This document shows, piece after piece, positions 8,285 to 17,479 of a DNA stretch of 64,000 nt. A program made the translations under genes and the position numbers. The DNA comes from Sphingomonas sp. PP-CC-1A-547 (GTDB lineage Bacteria; Pseudomonadota; Alphaproteobacteria; Sphingomonadales; Sphingomonadaceae), in contig NZ_RAPZ01000015.1 of the NCBI RefSeq assembly GCF_003610375.1, positions 62,001-126,000 of the forward strand. Direction: 5' to 3'. Positions within the stretch are counted from its first letter, which is position 1. Every line of letters begins with the position of its first letter. Below the pieces are notes generated by a model. The model was given only the letters and a program-made list of their open reading frames with translations, was not told the DNA's origin and ran no database searches.

Positions 8285-9558
8285 CTTTCGACCACTTGTA
8301 ACATGGCGTCTTCCTTGTCCTTCGGCACTCGGGGGGCGCGCACGGTCCCCGCATAGCTGCGGGGTAGGAAGCAGGCAGTAAGCGCAACCATCAGAAACAG
8401 CGGTTTCGCCATGCTGAACGCAAAACTGACCTGGAGTTGGGTCAGCGTCATCATTGTCATCGCCAAGATGATTGCGGCCGCTCCCTGCGCACGAAGTAAA
8501 AGCGTGACTTGGCTGAGTAGCAGCACCAAAAGCCAGATAATAAAGGCGGCGAACCCCGTCGCACCCAACGATACCAAAATCTCAAGAAATAGATTGTGCG
8601 GATAGTCCTGCTTGGCGAAATGGCCAAAGGCGCCGTAACCGATGCCGCCGAAGGGGTGGTCACGCAACAGGCTCCAAGTGGTCGTAAAAAGGTCGAGTCG
8701 CTCCCTCGCGCTTGCGTCAGCAACCCCACCATCCGAGGAAGAAAAAAGGTCATCAAACCGGCCGAAGGCTAAGGCGAATTGCTCGGCGGGCATAACGAAA
8801 ACCGCAGCGAAGCCCGCAGCCACCGTGGTGATCACGCCGAACAACAAGCGCGGGGCGTTGCGCATTGACAAGCTGGAGACAATATAGACAATTGCCCCGA
8901 CTGCGAAAGCGAGAAACACACTTCGCGTTGCCGCAATGATCGCGACATAACCAATGATCGGAAGGCAGACAAGCCCGACCAGTTGCGACAGACTACGGCC
9001 ATTGAATAGGAGTATTACGCAGGCCAGCAGCATAGCCGGCCACGATTGACTGAGCCCCACGGCCGCCGCATCACTCCCCTCTAAAATGAGTCGATGTTGT
9101 GCCGTCCACGATCCGGTCGCCCTGTTGGCTAAAAGGCAGAACCCCAACACTGCGCCGCTGATCGCAAGGAACAGGCACATCTGTTGCATCAGGCGAAGCG
9201 GATCGCCAGTCTGAAAGCGTCCGATCAAATACATACCACCGATTGAAAGTACGAGCTGCAGCAGCAAAGGGGCGGATTTGTCTGTATCAAGACTCCATAG
9301 CTGTGACGCCGTACAAAGTAGCAGAAGCAGGAACGTTGCGCCGTCAATCAGTGCAAAATGTGAGCGGTTGTGGCCTGCCACGAACCGGATCATTATTACC
9401 GCGCCGGCGACCGCCGTGTAAATGATCACAAGCTGAGGAAAGTTAAGGAGTGCGCCCGCCTGATAAGTAGCAAAAGTACCCGCCAGCAAGGCGCCCGGAT
9501 AGCGTAGCCCTGCAATCAGCAAACTCACAATCACCGCAATGGTGATGATCGATACCAT
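8281..9558 (-). CDS. O-antigen polymerase/ligase-family membrane protein
   Basis: A 425-residue membrane protein with about eleven hydrophobic segments. The Wzy_C signature region includes ARERLDLFTTTWSLL, then HPFGGIGYGAFGHF and YPHNLFLEILVSLG, with the characteristic His-Asn-Leu. The likely role is polymerising lipid-linked repeat units or ligating the glycan in the periplasm. The ATG at 9558 follows a clear ribosome-binding site (AGAGGTGA). Its stop overlaps the start of the beta-helix gene by four bases. It has the locus's normal high GC, unlike the related protein at 3421-4776. Confidence 0.82.
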   Translation of the reverse strand: MVSIITIAVIVSLLIAGLRYPGALLAGTFATYQAGALLNFPQLVIIYTAVAGAVIMIRFVAGHNRSHFALIDGATFLLLLLCTASQLWSLDTDKSAPLLLQLVLSIGGMYLIGRFQTGDPLRLMQQMCLFLAISGAVLGFCLLANRATGSWTAQHRLILEGSDAAAVGLSQSWPAMLLACVILLFNGRSLSQLVGLVCLPIIGYVAIIAATRSVFLAFAVGAIVYIVSSLSMRNAPRLLFGVITTVAAGFAAVFVMPAEQFALAFGRFDDLFSSSDGGVADASARERLDLFTTTWSLLRDHPFGGIGYGAFGHFAKQDYPHNLFLEILVSLGATGFAAFIIWLLVLLLSQVTLLLRAQGAAAIILAMTMMTLTQLQVSFAFSMAKPLFLMVALTACFLPRSYAGTVRAPRVPKDKEDAMLQVVER

Positions 9559-9711
9559 GGTTCACCTCTAATGACCGGCAGTATGCGGACCAACTTAATC
9601 GCTGCCTGCCAGCCCGACCGTCATTCGTCGCCACCTCTTCGCACCGCGGCCATCGTCAGTCAAAGGGGGGCGTCTGGGAATGCCGGCTTAAAAACGCGAG
9701 CCTGATTGTCA

Positions 9712-10632
9712 TCAGGTGGCTCCACCGGTCGCTATCAGCGCCTCAGCCGCGTCGATGAAGCCCGCTCTCTCGCCTGCCGCGGCACCCCAGTCAATCGCTT
9801 CGACCGCCTGTGTTAAACGTCTTGGATCGGTGGAGGATATCAACACGATCGCATTGGGTGCGCTGGCGAGCGCCAAAGTTAGCAGCAAGCCGGGCCAAGA
9901 CGCAGGGTCGGCCGGATCGAAGCCAAGCGCGTTCATCTGCTCGTCCCATGCCGGCGGGGTGGGCGTCGGCCGCGGGTAGCGGCGCAGCAGACCGTGGACG
10001 ATGTCTGTTCCCGCTGTGGGCGTCGATGCCGTACCGGTCGACCACCGATACTGCCGCACCATCCCGAACGGCACCAGCGCGTCCAGATCGCCACCGGTTC
10101 CTGATCCCACGGATACGGCCCGGTGATCGGACATCGTCCGTGCCATGGTCGCTGCGACCTCCGGCCCGATGCTCTCCGGATCGGGTTGGTGCAGCAGCAG
10201 CACGTCGACCGTATCACGCTTAAGCCGCCGCAGGCTCTCGGTGACGCTCGCCTCGATTTGGGCTGCCCCGAACTGCCCGCGCGTCCCGCCGCTCGCGTTC
10301 GCGCCAAGCCGCCGCCTAAGCGCCGGCGTCGCGGAAAACAGGGGCTTCAGCACAGACCGAGCGAGTGACTTAAGCCCGGCATGGCCCGGTCGTGCGATGC
10401 CCACCTTAGTCGCGATCGTCACCGCCGCGTCGCCTGCCAGCGCATCGCCCAGCACATCCTCCGCGAGCCCCAGGCCGTAGGACGGGGCGACGTCGAAATG
10501 GGTGATGCCGAGCTTGCGTGCCTGCTCGACCAGCCGAATGCTTGCTTTCGTCACCGCACCACCCTGCAACCGTCCGCAGCCAAGCCCGATCCGGCTTGTC
10601 TCGCGCCCACTCAGCGTCGTCGTCCGCGTCAT
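9712..10632 (-). CDS. Aldo/keto reductase family protein of the EPS locus
   Basis: A 306-residue TIM-barrel oxidoreductase. The tetrad residues can be placed: Asp and Tyr in DVAPSYG (about 49-54), Lys in TIATKVG and His in LLLHQPDP. The start chosen is ATG at 10632, which overlaps the stop of the GMC oxidoreductase gene by ATGA; upstream in-frame sequence belongs to that gene. Relatives reduce sugar ketones or aldehydes with NAD(P)H. Its coupling to a flavin oxidoreductase suggests the two change a sugar's oxidation state one after the other, for example an epimerisation by oxidation and reduction. That is inference. Confidence 0.82.
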   Translation of the reverse strand: MTRTTTLSGRETSRIGLGCGRLQGGAVTKASIRLVEQARKLGITHFDVAPSYGLGLAEDVLGDALAGDAAVTIATKVGIARPGHAGLKSLARSVLKPLFSATPALRRRLGANASGGTRGQFGAAQIEASVTESLRRLKRDTVDVLLLHQPDPESIGPEVAATMARTMSDHRAVSVGSGTGGDLDALVPFGMVRQYRWSTGTASTPTAGTDIVHGLLRRYPRPTPTPPAWDEQMNALGFDPADPASWPGLLLTLALASAPNAIVLISSTDPRRLTQAVEAIDWGAAAGERAGFIDAAEALIATGGAT

Positions 10633-12203
10633 GTTGCCTGCTCCAGATGATCGGCAAGGCGCAGCGCCAGCGCCAGCGCCGTAAAGGTTGGATTGGCGAA
10701 GCTGGAACTGGGATAGACCGCTGCCCCCGCGACATACAGGTTGTCGGTTCCGTGAACGCAGCAATCGGCGTCGACCACGCCTTCATCGGCGCTGTCCGCC
10801 ATCTGCAGCCCGCCGCAATGATGGTTGGTGTCGCGCGCTTCGTCCAAGATCTGCGGATCGCGCGCCAGGATACGCGGATCTACTGTCAGCCGTGCCAGCC
10901 CCTGCCGTTCCAGCTCAGGGCCGAACGTCTCGCAGAACACGGCCATCGCCTCGACCTCGATGCCGTCGATTCGCCAATCGAGCACCGCGAGTGGCACACC
11001 GTTCGCGTCATGCTGTGCAGGGTCGAGCGTGATGCGGCTGGCTTGCAGTGGCTTCTGTTCGCAATGAATGCGTAACCCGACTCCTAAATCCGCCGGGTTG
11101 AATGCGCGGTGGTCGCGCAAGTAGCGTACGATCAGCGGCCGCCAGACCTTTGCCAATGCGGCGAGGTGCGAGGGCATGCTCTTCAGGTTGGGCGGCTTGG
11201 CACCACTTCGCATGGCACGCAGGAAGATCTTTAGATTGGATAAGTGCTCGGTTAGTGAGCTTTCAAAGGTGAACACGCCCGCGACGTTGGTGATCCGTTC
11301 TGCCTCTTGGATGTGCGGGGCAAGCACTATTTTAGGGTTGTACTTGAACCCCTTCAGGAAGATGTTGTCAAACGCCTCATCGAACCGCTTCTTGTCAAGC
11401 ACTGTAACATCGGCCGCGCGGACGTCTAAATGATCCTGGAATGCGACGCCGACATGGGGATTAACTGCCCAGGGAAGGTCAGGCCGCACAGCGGCGGCGG
11501 CGAGCATGAGGCGGCTCGCTTCGATTGTACCGGTTGCAACGACGATCTGTTCGGCCGCAATGGTAACCGTCTTACCGCCGGGCGAGCGCAATTCGACGCT
11601 TTCCATCGCTTGCCCATTAACCTTGGGAACGAAGCCGGTCGCTGTGGCGTGCAGTAGCACGGACAGATTCGGGTTACCCTCAAGGTCGGCTCTGAACGCA
11701 CGAGCGAGGTTAGTTTCCTTAAGCCATCGAGTCAGGACGAACTCGACATCGCTCCCGAGATCAGGACGTGCGACGCCCAGGGCGGACCACACCGTGGTGT
11801 CGTCGTCGCTTAGCACATTTAGGCCGACCATCTGGGCGACTCTTTCATAATAAGGCGCGACCGCGTCACGCCCGATCGGCCACCCCTCGAGCCCCAGCCA
11901 AGGCCGCGCGCGAAAGTCGATGTCGCGAAACGAGATCAGTTGCCCCCCCCACAACGTGGTGGTGCCACCAAGCTGGCGCGCGCGCCCCTCCGCGATGCCA
12001 GTGTGCGGGCGACCTGTAACTACGGCCCGGTTCAGCGCCAGGCTGGCCGGCTCGACCGTGCGCCCGCCCGCCTCACACAGCAACACCGGTACGCCCTTAC
12101 GCGCCAGTGCCACCGCCAGTATGATCCCCGCCGCGCCAGCACCCAGCACGGCCACACGCGGGGCGGGGGGCAAGGCATCGATTTTGTCGAGGTCGAGAAT
12201 CAT
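10629..12203 (-). CDS. GMC-type FAD-dependent oxidoreductase of the EPS locus
   Basis: A 524-residue flavoprotein. The dinucleotide-binding motif VLGAGAAGIILAVALARKG lies at about residues 19-37 with the acidic strand end CEAGG soon after. The C-terminal GMC region has a catalytic-type His pair in NHHCGG and the ending NLYVAGAAVYPSSSFANPTF with a conserved Asn. These enzymes oxidise alcohols, including sugar hydroxyls, passing electrons to oxygen or another acceptor. ATG at 12203 overlaps the flippase stop by ATGA; its own stop overlaps the reductase start. Close relatives exist in other polysaccharide loci, but the sugar is unknown. Confidence 0.85.
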   Translation of the reverse strand: MILDLDKIDALPPAPRVAVLGAGAAGIILAVALARKGVPVLLCEAGGRTVEPASLALNRAVVTGRPHTGIAEGRARQLGGTTTLWGGQLISFRDIDFRARPWLGLEGWPIGRDAVAPYYERVAQMVGLNVLSDDDTTVWSALGVARPDLGSDVEFVLTRWLKETNLARAFRADLEGNPNLSVLLHATATGFVPKVNGQAMESVELRSPGGKTVTIAAEQIVVATGTIEASRLMLAAAAVRPDLPWAVNPHVGVAFQDHLDVRAADVTVLDKKRFDEAFDNIFLKGFKYNPKIVLAPHIQEAERITNVAGVFTFESSLTEHLSNLKIFLRAMRSGAKPPNLKSMPSHLAALAKVWRPLIVRYLRDHRAFNPADLGVGLRIHCEQKPLQASRITLDPAQHDANGVPLAVLDWRIDGIEVEAMAVFCETFGPELERQGLARLTVDPRILARDPQILDEARDTNHHCGGLQMADSADEGVVDADCCVHGTDNLYVAGAAVYPSSSFANPTFTALALALRLADHLEQAT

Positions 12204-13561
12204 GGCGGCGAGGCCTCCGATCGAGCAAACGGGTAATGAAGTCGGCGCAGAGCCTGCGACACCGCCGCGCGCAACTCGCCGGGCTGGAGCAGGATGCGGC
12301 GCGCTAGTATCGCAATCAACACGAACATTGCGACATCCAATGTCAGCATCGACAGTCCCGCGCCGGTCGGTCCTAATAGCTGAGCCAGAACATAAGTCAG
12401 CGGCAGACTGAACCCAGCTAGCAGCACAAACCACCCCGTGTAGCTCGCGTGGCGGTTGAGCGCGAGGATCAGGTTGGACAGTGGAAACCAGAAGCCGCCG
12501 AACAGGATACCGCCCGCCATCGCCCAAATGAGGGATTGGGACGAATGGATTACGCCGTGGGTCCACAATGTGACGATCGGCTGCGCCAGCAGGCCGAATA
12601 GCAACGCATACGGCACGATTAGCACGGTTGAGACGGCAATAGTGGCGAGCACCATCAACGCTTGCGCGCGGCGGTCGCCACGCGCATGCGCGCTTGAGAA
12701 CTCCGGCATCAACGGCGTGTTTACCAGCCAGCACATCTGCAGCCCGATGCGCGATAACGTGCGTACAGCCGTGAAGGCGGGGACGGCTGCCTGTCCCGCC
12801 GCCACGCCCAGCGCGAGTGCAGTCCCCTGTAGATAGAATGCCTGAGCAATTGGCACCAACATCACCGCTCCCGCCGGGGCGAATAGTGACCGCGTCTCTG
12901 CCAAGGTCGCTCGCGCGAAGCCAATGCGCAGCCATGGCACGCGCTTGCGCAGCAACACGTTCTGCCCGGCAAGGCCGACCAGCCGACCGCAGAGGATCGT
13001 CGCTGCCGCTACTACCGGACTCGCTCCCATCAACACCGCGGCTATCAACGCGCCACTTTCGATCAGGATGATCAGCGCGTTCCAGAACGCTCCGACCGCG
13101 AACATTCCGGCGGCGCGGAATGCGGCGAAGAAGATGCTGCCCTGAATCGCGGCGATGCCATAGAACATCAGCAAGAACAGGGTTAGGCGAATATCGCCTA
13201 CCGCCATTCCCGGATCGCTGCCAAACACGCTAGCTGGCAGCAGCAGCGCAAGTGCCGCGGTCAGCGCAAGTAGCAGTGCAGATGATGACAAGATTGCCAT
13301 CCACGCGCTCTGGAAGATATGCACTGCCTCGTCGCGCTGCCCCCGCGCCACCGCCATGGTCATCTTGGTGCCGGCCGCTTGCGCAAAGCCGAAATCGCCC
13401 ATCGCCAGAAACGAGGGCGCGGTGAACATCAGCACCCAGAGGCCATAAAGATGTAGGCCCCAGGTACCGGCCATCACCGGCACCATCGCCAGTTGGGTGC
13501 AGGTCACCACCAGCTTGTCGAAGATGTTAGCGCCTACGCCACCCATAAGGCGGCGGATCAT
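12200..13561 (-). CDS. Polysaccharide flippase-like membrane protein (Wzx/MATE type)
   Basis: A 453-residue protein with about twelve to fourteen hydrophobic segments and an N-terminal amphipathic start followed by GDFGFAQAAGTKM, typical of the polysaccharide transporter family in the MATE superfamily. The role is flipping undecaprenyl-linked repeat units across the inner membrane. ATG at 13561 is chosen because it overlaps the upstream acetyltransferase stop by ATGA; an in-frame ATG at 13624 lies inside that gene. The stop in turn overlaps the GMC gene start. Its presence with a Wzy-like protein indicates a Wzx/Wzy-dependent route. Confidence 0.85.
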   Translation of the reverse strand: MIRRLMGGVGANIFDKLVVTCTQLAMVPVMAGTWGLHLYGLWVLMFTAPSFLAMGDFGFAQAAGTKMTMAVARGQRDEAVHIFQSAWMAILSSSALLLALTAALALLLPASVFGSDPGMAVGDIRLTLFLLMFYGIAAIQGSIFFAAFRAAGMFAVGAFWNALIILIESGALIAAVLMGASPVVAAATILCGRLVGLAGQNVLLRKRVPWLRIGFARATLAETRSLFAPAGAVMLVPIAQAFYLQGTALALGVAAGQAAVPAFTAVRTLSRIGLQMCWLVNTPLMPEFSSAHARGDRRAQALMVLATIAVSTVLIVPYALLFGLLAQPIVTLWTHGVIHSSQSLIWAMAGGILFGGFWFPLSNLILALNRHASYTGWFVLLAGFSLPLTYVLAQLLGPTGAGLSMLTLDVAMFVLIAILARRILLQPGELRAAVSQALRRLHYPFARSEASPP

Positions 13562-14175
13562 GATCCCTCCCGGAACTGGCGGCGCTTGAGTGGTTGCGCT
13601 GGGTTGCCACTGTAGATCGTCCACGGCTCCAGGTTCCGGAACGCGGCCCCGCGCGCGCCTAGCACCGCGCCTTCGCCTACCACCACGTTGGGTCCGACAA
13701 AAGCATCAGCGGCGATCCATGCGCGGTCCTCGATTCGGACTGGCCGCAGCACAAGCTGGAACAAAGGGTCGCTGACGTCGTGCGAACTGGCGCAGATTTG
13801 CGCATCCTGGCTGACCACCGCATTGCTCCCGATGCTGATATGTCCCTGGTTGTACAGCCGGACGCGCGGGCCAATCAGCGCACCGTCGCCGATCGTTAGG
13901 TTGGCCGGGTGCCACACGATGGTCGCGCCGTAGATCCGCACGCCTCTGCCAATTCTCGCTCCGAACGCTCGCAGGATTGCGCAGCGCCAGCGGTGTAGCG
14001 GTGGCGGCGTCCACTTCGCCAGCAGCGCCCAAGTCAGGATAAACGCGCTCCGCTCGATGCGGTTACGCAGGGAGAAGCTAGAGCCTCCCGTCCCGCGCGT
14101 ATCATCACGAACGTTGTGCAAGCCCGAACCCTCAGTCGCGGTCCTCGCGATGCGGTCCTGTCGTCGCACAGTCAC
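13558..14175 (-). CDS. WcaF-like hexapeptide O-acetyltransferase
   Basis: About 205 residues. The N-terminal ERSAFILTWALLAKWTP and RWRCAILRAFGARIG are typical of the WcaF-type putative colanic acid acetyltransferases. A left-handed beta-helix of hexapeptide repeats follows (IGDGALIGPRVRLYNQGHIS), with the acetyl-CoA site histidine probably in ASSHDV. Members acetylate fucose or other sugars in colanic-type polymers. The start is GTG at 14175, whose GTGA overlaps the stop of the preceding acetyltransferase; no ATG fits better. Confidence 0.8.
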   Translation of the reverse strand: MTVRRQDRIARTATEGSGLHNVRDDTRGTGGSSFSLRNRIERSAFILTWALLAKWTPPPLHRWRCAILRAFGARIGRGVRIYGATIVWHPANLTIGDGALIGPRVRLYNQGHISIGSNAVVSQDAQICASSHDVSDPLFQLVLRPVRIEDRAWIAADAFVGPNVVVGEGAVLGARGAAFRNLEPWTIYSGNPAQPLKRRQFREGS

Positions 14176-14828
14176 GTCGCTACCCTCGTTCCCGGTGAAT
14201 TGATCTGCTCTACCACCGGAGAGAACTTGCGAACGACCGCCTCGTGCTCGATAATCTCCTCCGGAGTGAACCTCCATTTGATGAAGCGCGCAGGCACGCC
14301 GGCGACAATCGCATAAGGTTCTACATCCTTGGTCACCATCGAGCCAGAGCCGACTACCGCACCGGCACCGATCGTCACGCCCTCCACGACGGTGACACGC
14401 TGCCCCAGCCATGCATCAAGGCCCAGCGTAGTCACCGGTCGCGTGGCTTCGGGAAAGGCAATCCGCATAGGGGTCCCCAGTTCATCATAACGGTGATCCG
14501 CGCCGACAATTTTGCACCCGGCTGCGACCATGCACAGGTCTCCCACAACAACCGGTCCATACGCTTCGAATCCCGCGCCCAGATAGGTGAAGCGGCCGAC
14601 CTTGCTGTCGCGGGAGATCACCATCTTGCCACCGCGCGGCCAGTGGAACCCCTCGCCCAGTTCGGCCAGGCGGTACTTCTGCCGCAGATAGGGGACGAAC
14701 AACTTACGCGCGAGCGCCTTCGGCCATCCCTCGATCTCGGCGCGGCACCGTGTAATCACCGCATCGCTAGCCCGTTCGGGGTCGGGCAGGTTCGCCGTCG
14801 CAGCACGCTGGTTCGCGGATTTAGCCAC
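14172..14828 (-). CDS. CatB-related hexapeptide O-acetyltransferase
   Basis: A 218-residue left-handed beta-helix acetyltransferase. The conserved middle contains the histidine motif GADHRYDELGTP, where the His is the probable general base. It is followed by the LGQRVTVVEGVTIGAGAVVG coil and the usual ending AGVPARFIKWRF at about residues 180-191. The donor is acetyl-CoA; the acceptor is unknown but is probably a sugar of the locus's polymer or its lipid-linked intermediate. It overlaps the upstream glycosyltransferase gene by eight bases and the downstream WcaF-like gene by GTGA, so all three are likely cotranslated. Confidence 0.82.
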   Translation of the reverse strand: MAKSANQRAATANLPDPERASDAVITRCRAEIEGWPKALARKLFVPYLRQKYRLAELGEGFHWPRGGKMVISRDSKVGRFTYLGAGFEAYGPVVVGDLCMVAAGCKIVGADHRYDELGTPMRIAFPEATRPVTTLGLDAWLGQRVTVVEGVTIGAGAVVGSGSMVTKDVEPYAIVAGVPARFIKWRFTPEEIIEHEAVVRKFSPVVEQINSPGTRVAT

Positions 14829-15969
14829 GGCTCGTCAACTTCAGTACTGCGCGCTCGATAATCGTCGCCTGAACGTACGGGTTCCACCGGTCGTGCACCG
14901 CGGCGCGGCAGGCCGAGCGGACGATGGCGCGGTCGTGCCCGCCCGATAGCCAGCCGCTGATCGCGTCGCCCAGGCTTGTCGGGTCATCGCGACGGAACAG
15001 CTTGCCGGTCACGTCCGGGGTCAGCGCCTCCACCTCGGGCATCTGTTCGTTCAGGTCGTCATGAGTGATCGCTGGCGTCCCGTACATCAACGTGTGCATC
15101 GCGGTCAGCCCGATCTTGCCGGGCGAGACGGTCAGGTCGCTGTGATAGATCAACTGGCCAGTAACGTCTTCGTCATAACAGGCGCCATAGAAGTGGACCG
15201 ATAGATCGAGTTCGGCTGAAATCCTCTCCAACGTCGGCCGTTCCGGACCGTCGCCTACCAGCAGAATGTTGATCGCGATGCCACGCTCTTTCAGCAGCGC
15301 GGCTGCCTGCAGCAGGAGGTCGAACCGACACAGGCGCGTAATGCGCGCGGTGCAGATGACCAGCGGACGTGTGGGATCGGCGAACAGCGACTGCGGCCGA
15401 TCTGTGTCCAGCAGACCGCTCTCGATCCGCGCCACCACTGCGTCCGCCTTGTCCACGTCCAAACTGTTGTACACCACGGTTATCTTGTCCGCCGAATAGC
15501 CGGAGGCGACGCCTAGCCGCTTGCCCCGCTCGGCATAGAGCAGCATGCAGTCAGCGAGGCCAAAATAGGTGTTGCGTACCCCTGCCTTGGCACCGCTTTC
15601 GGGCTTGAGCCAACCATGCGCCCAGAACAACACAGGCTTACCCCGCAACCGGGCAATGCTCGCAGCCACCCAGGTCGACGCGAAGTTCATGTCGGCAAGG
15701 TAGATCAACGCGTCATACTTTTTCGACAGGGCCGCTTCGACTGCCTTAGGCTGCCACATCACCCGGCGCAGGAGTCGAAACGGGGCCTTAACGAACCGCC
15801 GGAACAGTCCGGGATCCATGTGTTCAATGCCGTTTAGTGCCTCACCGCTGCCGAAGAAGTCATATTCGATCAGTGTGCTGCGATCCATTGCCGCCACCAC
15901 GGCAGCACGGTAGTGCGGCCAGATGTGGTATACAACCGCGACGCGCACGGGCCGGTTAGCGTCAATCAC
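14821..15969 (-). CDS. GT4-family glycosyltransferase
   Basis: About 382 residues with the GT-B two-domain layout. The N-terminal domain begins RVAVVYHIWPHYRAAV, and the C-terminal donor domain has VICTARITRLCRFDLLLQA, VGDGPER and the acidic segment near PGKIGLTAMHTLMYGTP. In place of a classic EX7E the corresponding region reads SPGKIGLTAMHTL, an unusual replacement. GTG at 15969 is chosen because the recognisable domain begins just after it; an upstream start at 16107 would add 46 residues unlike the family. It adds a sugar to the EPS repeat unit from a nucleotide donor that cannot be inferred. Confidence 0.77.
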   Translation of the reverse strand: MIDANRPVRVAVVYHIWPHYRAAVVAAMDRSTLIEYDFFGSGEALNGIEHMDPGLFRRFVKAPFRLLRRVMWQPKAVEAALSKKYDALIYLADMNFASTWVAASIARLRGKPVLFWAHGWLKPESGAKAGVRNTYFGLADCMLLYAERGKRLGVASGYSADKITVVYNSLDVDKADAVVARIESGLLDTDRPQSLFADPTRPLVICTARITRLCRFDLLLQAAALLKERGIAINILLVGDGPERPTLERISAELDLSVHFYGACYDEDVTGQLIYHSDLTVSPGKIGLTAMHTLMYGTPAITHDDLNEQMPEVEALTPDVTGKLFRRDDPTSLGDAISGWLSGGHDRAIVRSACRAAVHDRWNPYVQATIIERAVLKLTSRG

Positions 15970-16182
15970 TCGATTTCCCCACACGACACCGCTTGCCAAT
16001 ACTCTTCCGGCGCGCCGACTAGCGCGATGTTTTGCACATATCTTCGCTCGTGCAGCAATGTTTGACGCGTAAGTCGGTTCGGCCAAAGAGCATTGGCGAC
16101 TTTGCAAGGAAATGCGGAAAAACCGGTCATACCCCGAGCCTGCCAGCCCAACGGACGCATGCAGCCAGCATCCTCGGCGCCT

Positions 16183-17445
16183 TCATGTAAACTTGCGCGC
16201 ACGCGTTTCCGCCATGCCAGTTAGCATCGCTTCAAATCGATCAATGATCGCGTCGCGTGCCCAGCGCTGTTCAGCCCGGCGACGGGCCTCGGCCGCGCTC
16301 GCCGCATAGAGGACGGGGTCGTCGAGCAGCCGCTCAATCCCCATCGCCATCGCTGCTGTGTTCTCGGGTTCGACGGCAAGCCCGCATCCCTCGACCTCTC
16401 GCGCCAGTCCGCAGCCAAAGTCCGCGCCGGCCACGACCGGCTTGCCTGAGGCAAGCATGTTGGTGAGCTTAGACGGCAGCACTAAGTCGGCCGCGTCACG
16501 TTTTTGTGGTAGTAGGTGGACAGTCGCCAACGCAAGCAGTTCGCCAAGCTCCTCCTTCGGTTGCAAGTCCCGAAATTGGATGTTGGAAAGCCCTGCGGCG
16601 CTTGCCTCCAAATCAGCACGGGTCGGACCATTGCCGCACAAAATAAACGTGATATCGGTCCGATCTTTTAGCGCGAGGGCGACCTCAACTATTGTTTCGA
16701 TACCTTGTTTTTTCGCGATACTACCTGAATAGAGCGCGACGTGCGGTGTGGTGATGTTCCAAAGCTCACGATAAATTGAGCTCTGGGTCGACCGCGGTGT
16801 GACCGCATCTATCTCGGCCCAGTTACGCAGTTCGTGCACTGTCGCAGGGTCGCGGCCCTTTTCGATTAGCTTGGCGCACATCTCGGGTGAGATGCTGCTG
16901 GTCTGGTCAAAAGCGCCGATACAACGACGCTCAAACGCGAACGCAGCGCGCGCGGCCTTGCCGCTGCCGTTCATCTGGCCCGTCGCGAAGCCGGCCTCGA
17001 CTTCGAAGTCTTGGACGTGGAGCAAGCTGGCCGCGCCAGCAACCTTCGCTGTCAGCAAGGCCAGCGGAGCAACCATCAGGGTCGGCACAACTGCTATCAC
17101 TACATCGGGGCGGAAGCGAAAGGCGAGGGTCAGCGCGATCGGCGCTGCTGCCGCGGCGTAGCCGCCGTAGTGGAGTATGCGCTTGGCCCCGCCAACCTTC
17201 GTCGGGATGTAAACCGGTACTCGATGAACCTGGACTCCATCCTCGCTTCGTCGACTCCAGCGCCACGCATTGAAACCATCGAACAGCTTCCAAAAAGGAT
17301 ATGACGGGTTGGCAGCGATCACGATGACTTCGTGACCGCGGCGTACCAGCTCGGAGGCCAAGCCCCCACTATATGGCCCGATGCCTGTCGGCTCGGGCAG
17401 ATACAGGTTGCTGAACAAAAGGATTCGCATCGGGACGCGCGTCAA
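16183..17445 (-). CDS. WcaI/WbuB-like GT4 glycosyltransferase
   Basis: A 420-residue GT4 protein. It opens with RILLFSNLYLPEPTGIGPYSGGLASEL, typical of the WcaI group, which also has the segment GHEVIVIAANPSYPFW. The donor domain has YSGSIAKKQGIETIVEVA, CGNGPTRADLE and the final PSKLTNMLASGKPVVAGA. WcaI proteins are proposed fucosyltransferases of colanic acid synthesis. With gmd and fcl just upstream, a fucosyl transfer role is attractive but unproven. ATG at 17445 or 17430 are both possible starts. Confidence 0.82.
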   Translation of the reverse strand: MTRVPMRILLFSNLYLPEPTGIGPYSGGLASELVRRGHEVIVIAANPSYPFWKLFDGFNAWRWSRRSEDGVQVHRVPVYIPTKVGGAKRILHYGGYAAAAAPIALTLAFRFRPDVVIAVVPTLMVAPLALLTAKVAGAASLLHVQDFEVEAGFATGQMNGSGKAARAAFAFERRCIGAFDQTSSISPEMCAKLIEKGRDPATVHELRNWAEIDAVTPRSTQSSIYRELWNITTPHVALYSGSIAKKQGIETIVEVALALKDRTDITFILCGNGPTRADLEASAAGLSNIQFRDLQPKEELGELLALATVHLLPQKRDAADLVLPSKLTNMLASGKPVVAGADFGCGLAREVEGCGLAVEPENTAAMAMGIERLLDDPVLYAASAAEARRRAEQRWARDAIIDRFEAMLTGMAETRARKFT

Positions 17446-17479
17446 ACAGCAGCGCGCTGGCCGTGCTGTGCACCGAACC

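Noticed and set aside
10629..12935. 768-codon version of the GMC oxidoreductase
   Set aside because: Its first 244 codons lie in the flippase gene in another frame; the FAD motif begins right after ATG at 12203.
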